From contig NZ_JACLHY010000003.1 of assembly GCF_014397245.1 (NCBI RefSeq), positions 124,001-188,000 on the forward strand: a DNA stretch of 64,000 nt. Reading direction: 5' to 3'. A model generated the notes under the pieces. That model saw nothing but the letters and a program-made list of their open reading frames with translations. It ran no database searches and was not told the origin of the DNA. Numbering within the stretch: position 1 is the stretch's first letter; the number at the start of each line of letters is the position of its first letter. Shown here in pieces: positions 8,171 to 16,280 of the stretch. The position numbers and the translations under genes are program-made. The DNA is from Arenibacter arenosicollis (lineage in GTDB: Bacteria; Bacteroidota; Bacteroidia; Flavobacteriales; Flavobacteriaceae).

Positions 8171-9208
8171 TTATTTCATTTCGAAACGCTCTAGGTAAAC
8201 AACGCCTCTTTTGCCCTTTAGGGAAATACCCCATCCCGGAATTTCATTGGCCTGGTTCCCATCCTCCAAATGTGGACGATAAAGGCCTGGAGCTATTGGA
8301 ATCTTCTTTAGATTTTCTTCCATTGGGGAAAAATTTATTCCATCCTTGGCCCAATGTATGGTTTTGCTAATCGATGCCAGGGATGCAATTCCCCCATTAT
8401 GGTTCCAGATCAATACTTCATGTCCCCTATCAATCAAGGGTTCGGGGTGCTTTTTATAAGGTCCCTCTGGTTGGTCGGCCATGGCGACCCCCATTTTAGT
8501 GAGCCCGGGCCCTTTTTTTCCATGAACAATAGAGCGACCCTTGTAATACAACCAAATTTTACTATCCTTTACCAACAAACTGGCATCATCTATACGGTAG
8601 CTATCAAAATCCTCGGCCACCTCACTAACCTCCAAAATTGGATTGTTTTTTACCCTAACGAAAGGACCTTCGGGACTGTCGGCAACTGCCAGACCAATGG
8701 CAGTAAAATCGTTCGTTGTATTATTTTCAAACTCTTTTTTTGCATTACCGGGAGTAGGTTGTACACCCGTATAGTACAAATAATATTTTCCCTTATGGGC
8801 CAATATATTGGGGGTAAAAACAGAATGGCTATCAAATTCGCCCTGCTGACCCACATCCAAGGCCATGCCCTGCTCTTCCCAGGTACGCCCCTCATCTTTA
8901 GAGGTAGCATACCATATGGTTGCCCAATAGCCTGCCGTTGTTGGTCTATCCATTCGAGAATACCACACATAATAGGTGTCCCCAACTTTTATAACATCAC
9001 TATTGTCCCGCCTATTGTACAGACTATCTATTCCAATTCCCGGAATCTCCTGATAGGTAAATTTTGTAGGCGTATCGGCCACTTCTGCAACACTGACCTC
9101 TTCTTTTGGTTTCTCTTCGCTTTTAGACTTACAGCTCACCATAAACATCAGTGCCACTACGGTACAAATAGGGAATAGATACCAGGTTTTTCCAATTGAT
9201 TTTTTCAT
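8171..9208 (-). CDS. Lipoprotein of the GH43/GH117-like beta-propeller glycoside hydrolase group
   Basis: 345 aa. The signal peptide ends in a lipobox (MVSC, Cys26), so it is anchored in a membrane. The body has repeated blade motifs typical of five-bladed propeller hydrolases: NSDVIKVGDTYYVWYSR, WATIWYATSKDEGRTW, FTPNILAHKGKYYLYYTG, DDASLLVKDSKIWLYYKG, GVAMADQPEGPY. The GHEVLIW segment recalls the His-Glu pair of GH117 (3,6-anhydro-L-galactosidases of agar-degrading bacteria), but family and substrate cannot be fixed by eye. It stands alone, with no SusC/SusD or other carbohydrate enzyme beside it, and ends at the hairpin at 8049-8085. Confidence 0.78.
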   Translation of the reverse strand: MKKSIGKTWYLFPICTVVALMFMVSCKSKSEEKPKEEVSVAEVADTPTKFTYQEIPGIGIDSLYNRRDNSDVIKVGDTYYVWYSRMDRPTTAGYWATIWYATSKDEGRTWEEQGMALDVGQQGEFDSHSVFTPNILAHKGKYYLYYTGVQPTPGNAKKEFENNTTNDFTAIGLAVADSPEGPFVRVKNNPILEVSEVAEDFDSYRIDDASLLVKDSKIWLYYKGRSIVHGKKGPGLTKMGVAMADQPEGPYKKHPEPLIDRGHEVLIWNHNGGIASLASISKTIHWAKDGINFSPMEENLKKIPIAPGLYRPHLEDGNQANEIPGWGISLKGKRGVVYLERFEMK

Positions 9209-9579
9209 TCGTTTTTAATGTTTAATTACAATTATTCTAAAATATAATACTCTTTTGTTCGCTCAGTTTTTCGCCTTCTCCTAATCCTCTTTCATCCGTT
9301 TCCAGCCTTCACTAAACTTTGTACATCATGTCCCGACTCTAGGCCTATTAAACCTTTGCCAGGGATGGTATTGAACGGCTATAGCTACTCCAGGCCTATT
9401 TTTCAAAAGCAAGCACTACTTTATCTAGAATTGGTTTTGATTCGTTTTCAGTTGCATCCGCATATTGATGTTGCCACTAGTAAAACAACCACTTGTAATA
9501 CTTTTTGTGCATGTACAATGAAAATATGAGTCTTTATTTCTTAAATAGTACATTTATACACTGTAGAATATGCCTAAAA

Positions 9580-9613
9580 CAAAAAAATCCAACCTATTTT
9601 CATAAGTTGGATT
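9580..9613 (-). terminator. Ancestral terminator of tRNA-Asn, now stranded at attL
   Basis: AATCCAAC (9586-9593) pairs with GTTGGATT (9606-9613), with a T-run on the minus strand. It sits just past the 24-bp tRNA 3'-end copy at 9627-9650, so before integration it must have followed the tRNA. It shares 23 identical bases (9573-9595) with the terminator at the other element end (27902-27924). Confidence 0.75.
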
Positions 9614-9626
9614 CTATTTTTTGATA

Positions 9627-9650
9627 CCCCTCTTGGGCTCGAACCAAGGA
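9627..9650 (-). repeat. attL: partial copy of tRNA-Asn 3' end
   Basis: A 24-bp exact match to 27957-27980, covering the T-arm and acceptor 3' strand of tRNA-Asn (read TCCTTGGTTCGAGCCCAAGA on the minus strand). The rest of the tRNA is absent here, which marks it as the distal attachment-site duplicate produced by a site-specific recombinase. Confidence 0.92.
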
Positions 9651-9675
9651 GAGTAACCTTTTGTAATCCAACTAT

Positions 9676-9693
9676 TTGACAACTTGCCAACTT
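9676..9693 (+). repeat. End motif, left copy (CAACTTGCCAA)
   Basis: TTGACAACTTGCCAACTT. The 11-mer at 9680-9690 recurs exactly, inverted, at 27832-27842 near the right end, and related copies lie at 20838-20868. Possible integrase arm-type or regulator site; inference. Confidence 0.45.
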
Positions 9694-9749
9694 AATGGGT
9701 AACCGAATTGTATGCCTTTAAATTTCATACTAAAAATAATGAATAATTC

Positions 9750-10880
9750 TTAAAGTGGTGGATTTTTCAAAAAGGTCATCATTTTTTTTCTTCTAAATTC
9801 TAAGAATAATTCTAAGTTTTTGACTTCACCAACCGTGTTGCCCCATTCGAAATTTGAATAATGCCATTTACTCGATGTATCCTCCTTAATTTTAATATTT
9901 GGCGGTAAAATATTACAAAAATCACCATATAAATCATTTGCCTTTTCTATTAAAATTTTTCGAACTATTGGTGAAAAATCCGAGGGTCTGATAAGACTTG
10001 CTGGCAAAAACACAGTATTTGTAGGTGCCGTATAAAGCCCATAAATAGGAGTATTATCCTCAATATCTACCATCTCGAATTCCTGATACATTCTGTTCTT
10101 ATAATCCTTGTGGTCTGCTAAATGGGCCATTGCGTATCCTCTAGGGCCATGTTTTGGAAATGGTTTTCCTCTAAATACAAAGGACCACAAATGTTTTGGA
10201 TAATCATTATCATCTAGTTGCAAGGCGTCTGGAACTAAACCATCCTCAATTTCAGTATGTTTACGGAAATAGGCGATTTCTTTACCACCTGAATGTCGCC
10301 TTATACCAGGAAAAGCACAGGGTGATTTATGCCACAAATAAATATTGGGATTGATGTTATGTAACCTTAAATTTGCCCTCCATACCGTCCAATTTTTGTT
10401 GTTATCCTCAACAAGTACCTTAACTATATCTGGATGTAAAAATTTAGCAAATCTGGCGTTTAGTTTCACTAAATCGTATAAATCATCATTTGAAGGGCGA
10501 GACCATTCTGGCCAGTCCTGTTTAGGTCTTTTAACTTTATGACTTATTCGGTTACTTGCAATGGGGTTATTTTCAGAAACTTGGGTTGGCTCTTTACCTT
10601 TTCTAAATTCAACATATAGTTTTATGGCTTGCTTTAGGGTAGCAGAACCAGTGTATATATCTCCATCAATTTTCAATGGGTGTCGCTTAGGTGTATTATT
10701 ACGTTGGTCTTTTTTAGTATAGGTTAATTTTTCTATTAGACCATTGCATTCATCGCTATTATAATGCTGATCTAAATCACCCATTTGATCTTCCACCCGA
10801 ACACAATTGGAGTACCTAGATTGTGCAACATTTCTTTTAAATTTTAATAAGAGCCACGACTTAAATTTCTCCTCTTTCAA
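9750..10880 (-). CDS. Unknown 376-aa protein, last gene of the type I RM operon
   Basis: I do not recognise a domain with certainty. The N-terminal 70 residues (helical, with RYSNCVRVEDQMGDLDQHY) resemble N-terminal regions seen in some restriction-type nucleases. The centre contains CAFPGIRRHSGGKE and a His/Asp/Lys-rich stretch (AMAHLADHKDYKNR) that could be a nuclease-like or metal site. No signal peptide or membrane segment. It follows hsdR by 122 bp on the same strand at the element edge. The start is a TTG at 10880; upstream the frame is closed by TAA after four codons and no ATG lies before GDLDQHY. A defence accessory role is inferred from position only. Confidence 0.7.
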   Translation of the reverse strand: MKEEKFKSWLLLKFKRNVAQSRYSNCVRVEDQMGDLDQHYNSDECNGLIEKLTYTKKDQRNNTPKRHPLKIDGDIYTGSATLKQAIKLYVEFRKGKEPTQVSENNPIASNRISHKVKRPKQDWPEWSRPSNDDLYDLVKLNARFAKFLHPDIVKVLVEDNNKNWTVWRANLRLHNINPNIYLWHKSPCAFPGIRRHSGGKEIAYFRKHTEIEDGLVPDALQLDDNDYPKHLWSFVFRGKPFPKHGPRGYAMAHLADHKDYKNRMYQEFEMVDIEDNTPIYGLYTAPTNTVFLPASLIRPSDFSPIVRKILIEKANDLYGDFCNILPPNIKIKEDTSSKWHYSNFEWGNTVGEVKNLELFLEFRRKKMMTFLKNPPL

Positions 10881-11002
10881 GCGTTCTATTTCTTAAATTA
10901 TTTTAATTAGTTTGCAAACCCCTCCTTATTCCATTTTATTAGGTTTGGCGATTATCTGCTAAGTTCTTTAGACTGTTTATACCTTAATTAGCGTAAGGAC
11001 TT

Positions 11003-13387
11003 TCATCTCGCCGCACCACCGTACAAATAACTTTGAAATCCTATAAACGATTCTCTTATGGTTTTAATAGCCCCCAACTCACGTTTTGCATCGGCAATAG
11101 CCTTGTATTTCAGTTCCAGTAAGTCGGGCAGTTTAGCATCGTCGAGTTCGTCCACACCTTCTTTTACATACTGATCCAAAACAAAATTCAAGAAATCCTG
11201 TTGCTTGGGATTGTAATCTCCTAATTGGACCTTGGCCTTCTCTGCCCTTTCTATGCGTGGAACCAAGTCTTTATGATAAGCCACATAGTTTAAAACATCA
11301 TAGAGGTCACTATTTTCGCCATGAACCAAATTACGTAGATCTTCCAATTGCGAATTGTTATAGCCCTTTTCATTCAGCTCTTCCAATAACTTCTTTCTTG
11401 TAGTGGGCAAGCTCCAAATCCTTCTCAGTTCTTCTTCATTTTTAAAGAATGAGGGCAAGTCCCCGAACAGCTGTTCTATAAACTCTTTGGCTGAAATAGG
11501 CATGCCTGAAGGGCTCCAGAAAGAAGTTTTAACCATGGAATCTATTTCACGAACCTTATTGTCCGACAACCTTACCTTTATCATTTTCTTAGGAGGGACA
11601 TCACAAACACAAGGGTCATTTTTACAGACCTCACAGATTGGGGGTGGTTCATTAACGCAAGAACATGGTTTTGGTTGCCCACATACTTTACAGTCACCTT
11701 TACCTCGTTTGCCTTTTTCATAAGGTTCTGGTTCCAATGGCTCACCATCCCATTCAGGGTCTTTAAAATGGTCGTGAGCATTTACAAAATCAAATACTGT
11801 GAAATATTCTTTTCCATCAAATAAACGAGTGCCTCTACCCACAATCTGCTTGAACTCCACCATGGATTTTACTGGACGTAATAGCACAATATTTCTTATC
11901 TCAGGTGCATCCACCCCTGTACTCAACTTCCTGGAAGTGGTCAAAATGGTAGGGATATTTTTTTCATTATCCTGAAAATCCCTTAAATGCTTTTCTCCCA
12001 CCTTGCTGTCATCCGCGGTAACCCTATGACAGTAATTGGTGTTTTTACTATTTGAATATTGATTGATTAAATCCCTAATGGCAGCAGCATGCACTTGGGT
12101 GGCACAGAACACCAAGGTCTTCTGGTTCTGGTTAATCATATCCATAAAAATCTTCACCCTATACTCCTCACGCGCCTTGATTTCTATAATTCGATTAAAG
12201 TCAGCTTCCGTATATTTCTTGTTAGTTTCAATCTCACCTGTTTCTACATCATCATCCCCAGTATATTCATATTCGTCTATTGTGGTACTGATCTCTTTCA
12301 CTTTAAAAGGGGTCAAAAAACCATCGTTGATACCTTCTTTAAGGGAATAGATATAAACTGGATCCCCAAAATACTTATATGTATCACCATTTACATCTCG
12401 TCTTGGAGTTGCTGTTAAGCCCAATTGCACTGCTGGACTGAAGTATTCCATTATTGCCCTCCATGTACTTTCATCATTGGCACCGCCCCGATGACATTCA
12501 TCTATGATAATAAAATCAAAAAAGTCCTTTGGATACTCACCAAAGTTGGGTGTTTCATTTGGTCCAGACATAAAGGTCTGAAATATGGTAAAGAAGATAT
12601 TTCCATTCTTTGGCACCTTACCTTGCTTTCTAATTTCGTCCGGTGCAATACGCACTAATGCGTCTTCTTCAAAGGCATTAAACGAGTTAAAGGCCTGGTC
12701 AGCCAAAATATTACGGTCAGCCAGAAAGAGTATTCTAGGCCTACGTTGCCCATCTCTTCTAATATTCCATTTGGCATGGAACAATTTCCAGGCAATTTGG
12801 AAAGATATGGCTGTTTTTCCTGTCCCTGTGGCCAGTGTCAATAGAATTCTATTCTTTTTTTCAGCAATAACCTCTAACACCTTTGTAATGGCATTATTTT
12901 GATAATATCGAGGTTGCCAAGTACCACTTCTATCCTCAAATGGCACAGCAAATAAGCGTTCCTTCCAATTTGCAATTTCTACCTTATATTCTTCTTTGGG
13001 AGTCGGGAAGGTCATTTCCCAAAGTTCGTCTGGTGACGGAAATTTACTAACATCACCTTCCGTACCTTCATCCATATCTACACCATAGATTTTTAGTCCA
13101 TTAGTAGCATAGGTGAATCGAATCTGTAGGCGTTCAGCATAGTCTTTAGCTTGCCCAAGTCCATCTGTATAATATTGATCACGTTTTTTTGCTTCAATAA
13201 CACCGATACGCCTATTTTTATATTCTAAAACATAATCAGCACTTAGTTGAGAATAGTTCCTTACACCTGGTTTTTCTTTATTAGTGATTGGAAATTCAGG
13301 AATAACACGACTACCAGGAACAGTGTTCCAGCCTGCCTCCCTAAGTTTAGGGTCTATTAATTCATATCTAGTTTGTGCTTCGTTCAT
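11003..13387 (-). CDS. hsdR: Type I restriction enzyme R subunit, EcoEI-like
   Basis: 794 aa, the short EcoEI type. An N-terminal nuclease core has Asp51 and the E-A-K triad at 65-67. SF2 translocase motifs follow: LATGTGKT (185-192), DECH (296-299), TATP (325-328) and VGRGTR (516-521). A Cys-rich insert (566-595, eight Cys in C-x2-C/C-x-C spacing) lies between motor and C-terminal domain and looks like a metal-binding knuckle. It cuts DNA after ATP-driven translocation when the methylase complex finds unmodified sites. It is separated from hsdM/hsdS by an ATP-binding gene but lies on the same strand. Confidence 0.95.
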   Translation of the reverse strand: MNEAQTRYELIDPKLREAGWNTVPGSRVIPEFPITNKEKPGVRNYSQLSADYVLEYKNRRIGVIEAKKRDQYYTDGLGQAKDYAERLQIRFTYATNGLKIYGVDMDEGTEGDVSKFPSPDELWEMTFPTPKEEYKVEIANWKERLFAVPFEDRSGTWQPRYYQNNAITKVLEVIAEKKNRILLTLATGTGKTAISFQIAWKLFHAKWNIRRDGQRRPRILFLADRNILADQAFNSFNAFEEDALVRIAPDEIRKQGKVPKNGNIFFTIFQTFMSGPNETPNFGEYPKDFFDFIIIDECHRGGANDESTWRAIMEYFSPAVQLGLTATPRRDVNGDTYKYFGDPVYIYSLKEGINDGFLTPFKVKEISTTIDEYEYTGDDDVETGEIETNKKYTEADFNRIIEIKAREEYRVKIFMDMINQNQKTLVFCATQVHAAAIRDLINQYSNSKNTNYCHRVTADDSKVGEKHLRDFQDNEKNIPTILTTSRKLSTGVDAPEIRNIVLLRPVKSMVEFKQIVGRGTRLFDGKEYFTVFDFVNAHDHFKDPEWDGEPLEPEPYEKGKRGKGDCKVCGQPKPCSCVNEPPPICEVCKNDPCVCDVPPKKMIKVRLSDNKVREIDSMVKTSFWSPSGMPISAKEFIEQLFGDLPSFFKNEEELRRIWSLPTTRKKLLEELNEKGYNNSQLEDLRNLVHGENSDLYDVLNYVAYHKDLVPRIERAEKAKVQLGDYNPKQQDFLNFVLDQYVKEGVDELDDAKLPDLLELKYKAIADAKRELGAIKTIRESFIGFQSYLYGGAAR

Positions 13388-13493
13388 TTGCTTACAAAAT
13401 TCACCAAGGAGTTAATAATTTCCTCTTATAAACATTTTACCCCAACTAAACGTTAATAACTTCATCTTAATTGTTAATAACTATCACATGACC

Positions 13494-13570
13494 ATCACAT
13501 AAGAATTCCCCTGTAAATCAAGAGCTTGCAATTCATTTAATACTAAAACGCACTAGCCTATCACATAAGA
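13494..13570. repeat. Two 11-bp direct repeats between hsdR and the AlbA-type gene
   Basis: ATCACATAAGA is at 13494-13504 and 13560-13570, with a partial third (ATCACATGACC) at 13483-13493. They lie in the 183-bp gap, the largest in the RM operon, directly beyond the stop of the AlbA-type gene. They may be a regulatory site for hsdR or an insertion scar. Confidence 0.4.
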
Positions 13571-15019
13571 CTATGCCCAAAATGGCACATAACTAGCATA
13601 TTTTCTTGACTTATTAGAAGGGTCCACTTCCTTAATTACGTTTTCTTCAAGCGCATCCCTAATTATTCTAGAGGCAATTGAGTAATTTTTAGCATCTATT
13701 TTAAAGCGTTCTCTTAAACTCTGATTTGTCATCTTTTCGTTGGATACGTATTTTAAACACGCATGTTGATAGCACGCCCTAATCTTCTCCTTTTTATCCA
13801 AATCGTTCAATGTCCTGTAAGAATACATAGAAACCCTTGTTCTGGTTTCATCTATAATCACATTAACTGGGGGCAATTGATAAAGCTCATTAAATGCTAT
13901 TACCTTGTCCATGCCACTACCTTTTTCTTCGCAATAACCCATTCTCCGCATTAAATCTGCAAGCCTATCGTTTCTTGAGACATAGCCATCAATGAACCTT
14001 TCCGGAGTTATTAAGGGCTTTCCAGGATTAGAGATTTCAATCCTATCAGAAAAAATCTCGATCATCGGAAATCCTTTATAGGTGAAATCCTGATGAATGA
14101 TGGCATTTGCAATCAGCTCTCTAATGGCTATTGCTGGATACATAGTGGTTTCATGTCGCAAGGCCTTACCTATTTCCTCATTGGCAGGTAGTTGACTATT
14201 TACCCAATCTACAAGACCTTCAAAACCAACAGCATAGCCCTTTTGCCCTATTTGTTCCCGTATGGTTTCCACCTTGTTTTTTCCCTTATAAACTATTACC
14301 CGAACGGATTTCCGTTCCAATCCTTCGAAATCTTTAAAATTTTTCGCGAATAGAATTGCAGCTATATTAAGAATTTGATACCCTTGCCTTCCTTTTAACA
14401 AAAGCTTCTCCTCCAAAAACTTTTCTATCACACCATTTTGGTTTGTAGGATATGGCATATTCAATAATTCAAAATACGTTTGCGTATTCAACAAACCAAT
14501 AACATCACTTGCTGAAACTCCTGCAATCGCTATTTCTTGTTCAAAAGGAACAGCATTATTCTTCCAAATTTTACGTTCTTTTTCTGGAAACTCGTTTAAT
14601 TTTCTTGTAATTGTATTAATGCGTATGTAAGCTTGGTGTAAAAACTCTACAGGTTGGTTCTTAGCAGCTGGTATGATGTATAAAGATAAATTTAAGTCTT
14701 CTTTGGTTTTAAACTCATAGACTTCAAAGTCTATTTTTGGATTAATTCGGGTTGCCAGCCAATGTTCTAAATCTTCTTTTCCCTTTTTATGTGATTTTGC
14801 TTTGAAGTTGGTTCCCTTTATGACATGTGATCCATCTTCTATACCAAAAACCAAATATCCAAATTGCTGATTATGAATACATGCACCATTGGCCAAAGCA
14901 GAAATTCGGTCACCTATTTCATTTTCAGAATGAAAGTTAAGCTTAAACTCAACCCATTCGCTTTCATTGGGTTGTTTTACCAATTCGTTCACTAATTCTA
15001 TAAGCTGGGTTCTTGTCAT
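13571..15019 (-). CDS. AlbA_2/Schlafen-like ATP-binding protein linked to type I RM
   Basis: 482 aa. The N-terminal AlbA_2 (AAA_4) domain begins with the family-type motif NESEWVEFKLNF (18-29) and continues to about 130. A HATPase_c_4-like domain has RELIANAIIHQDF, the ISNPGKPL segment and EKGSGMDKV. A C-terminal winged-helix-like stretch follows. Such proteins are often annotated as transcriptional regulators and recur inside hsd loci as restriction-linked ORFs (rlo genes in Campylobacter). It lies between hsdS and hsdR, all on the minus strand, 52 bp after hsdS. It may regulate restriction or act as an additional defence effector; this is inference. Confidence 0.85.
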   Translation of the reverse strand: MTRTQLIELVNELVKQPNESEWVEFKLNFHSENEIGDRISALANGACIHNQQFGYLVFGIEDGSHVIKGTNFKAKSHKKGKEDLEHWLATRINPKIDFEVYEFKTKEDLNLSLYIIPAAKNQPVEFLHQAYIRINTITRKLNEFPEKERKIWKNNAVPFEQEIAIAGVSASDVIGLLNTQTYFELLNMPYPTNQNGVIEKFLEEKLLLKGRQGYQILNIAAILFAKNFKDFEGLERKSVRVIVYKGKNKVETIREQIGQKGYAVGFEGLVDWVNSQLPANEEIGKALRHETTMYPAIAIRELIANAIIHQDFTYKGFPMIEIFSDRIEISNPGKPLITPERFIDGYVSRNDRLADLMRRMGYCEEKGSGMDKVIAFNELYQLPPVNVIIDETRTRVSMYSYRTLNDLDKKEKIRACYQHACLKYVSNEKMTNQSLRERFKIDAKNYSIASRIIRDALEENVIKEVDPSNKSRKYASYVPFWA

Positions 15020-15071
15020 GTATTAATCCGTATATTCTATTTTTGCCCCTAATCTGGTAAATTACAAATAT

Positions 15072-16280
15072 TTAATATTTTAATTTGTACCCAACATTTT
15101 CTTCTGCCACAGGCTGCATCCCACTTTCCACCCAATTCTTTGTCAAATCCCCAGCAAAAGCCTTTTGAAAAATAGATTTTTTGAGTTCTTCTAAAGATTG
15201 TAATTTTAAAACATATAGTTCTTTAATACTTTTCTGATACAAATCTAGACTTGATATGACCTTCAACACCTTATTTTGTTTATCAATAGTAGGAAATGGA
15301 ACTGGAATTGAGTTCAACATTCTTTGATTTAGTTTTGGTTGTGCCATACCGCTTACGTAGTCATCCAATTTTATCGAATTTAAATAATACTCAATGAATT
15401 TTTGACTAATCTGGCTACTAAATCGTAATACATGTGCATGATTATTAACCCAATTTTTACCTGATATAGAAAAGGCAATTGGATAAGTACGGGCTAACAA
15501 GTTAGCGCCATCCTCAGATACCAAAAGTAAATCTTCATCAAAAAGATAATCTGCAACGTAATCAACTATACCTGAGGCTCCGTAGTAAGGTATTTCCCCT
15601 GCTATTCTTTTACTTTTTGTTATCGGAACTCTTTTACTGTCCAAATTATCACAAACCTCTCCCAAAGTCCTTTCATCCCAACCTTCACATTTTTGTGAGA
15701 AGATCTCATTAAGTTTGGATTGAAAGAGTTCTTTCGCATTTTCTATATTTTTCTCAATATTGGCTTTGGCCTGGTCTATGGCTTCAACGGCTTCATCTAA
15801 TAGGGATACGATTTTTTTTTGTTCAACAAGTGATTTAGGATATGTAATATGAACCTTGTCAAAACTATTGTTATTTATTTGAGGGATAGAGGTTCCGTTA
15901 CTTAATTCTTGTAAATCAATAGATTGAAACCAATAATATAAATACTCAGAATCTAACTTTGCAGTCGGTACAATGGCCATTGTATTTAAATCAACAATAG
16001 TCGGTCTAATTACCTTCCTTTTTTTATTCGTAGCAATTGCGCCTCCTCTTTTAGGAAAAATAACTGACCCTATGGGAATAATTTGATTACCATTTATATC
16101 ACTTAAATCAACAAATCTAGACGAAGTTGTAATATTTACTTCATTTCCTTTTAGATTCATATCTCCAACTTTAGCATAGATAACTGCACCCGAATCCTTT
16201 TCTATGTCCTTACTAACCGTTTTACCGCTTTTAAAAACAGTTACCTTTTTTAAAATTTCCCGTTCCCAGCCCTCTCTCAT
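15072..16280 (-). CDS. hsdS: Type I RM specificity subunit S
   Basis: 402 aa. There are two target-recognition domains (about 1-150 and 200-340), each followed by a conserved helical spacer: EQKKIVSLLDEAVEAIDQA near 155-175 and KQNKVLKVISSLDLYQKS near 335-350. The C-terminal SIFQKAFAGDLT motif is typical of HsdS. The two half-domains define a bipartite target; the sequence bound cannot be predicted by eye. Its start overlaps the hsdM stop by 4 bp (ATGA), so M and S are co-translated. Confidence 0.95.
   Translation of the reverse strand: MREGWEREILKKVTVFKSGKTVSKDIEKDSGAVIYAKVGDMNLKGNEVNITTSSRFVDLSDINGNQIIPIGSVIFPKRGGAIATNKKRKVIRPTIVDLNTMAIVPTAKLDSEYLYYWFQSIDLQELSNGTSIPQINNNSFDKVHITYPKSLVEQKKIVSLLDEAVEAIDQAKANIEKNIENAKELFQSKLNEIFSQKCEGWDERTLGEVCDNLDSKRVPITKSKRIAGEIPYYGASGIVDYVADYLFDEDLLLVSEDGANLLARTYPIAFSISGKNWVNNHAHVLRFSSQISQKFIEYYLNSIKLDDYVSGMAQPKLNQRMLNSIPVPFPTIDKQNKVLKVISSLDLYQKSIKELYVLKLQSLEELKKSIFQKAFAGDLTKNWVESGMQPVAEENVGYKLKY

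Larger units (their letters stand above)
9209..9749. other. Non-coding stretch spanning the ancestral tRNA downstream region and the element's left end
   Basis: 9209-9572 holds no intact gene: it contains the GH-like gene promoter region and frames broken by stops. 9573-9626 is the original tRNA-Asn terminator region, 9627-9650 the attL core, and 9651-9749 the first element sequence, including the motif at 9676-9693. Confidence 0.6.

Noticed and set aside
8354-9178. Long open frame (274 codons) on the plus strand opposite the GH-like lipoprotein gene
   Set aside because: It is antisense to a gene with a clear lipobox and propeller motifs, has no recognisable domain or plausible N-terminus, and is Cys/Ile/His-rich as expected of a shadow frame.
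9395-9475. Short minus-strand frame (about 26 codons ending VVLAFEK) in the gap beyond attL, considered as a gene remnant
   Set aside because: Too short, bounded by stops, and with no recognisable homology; kept only as non-coding sequence.
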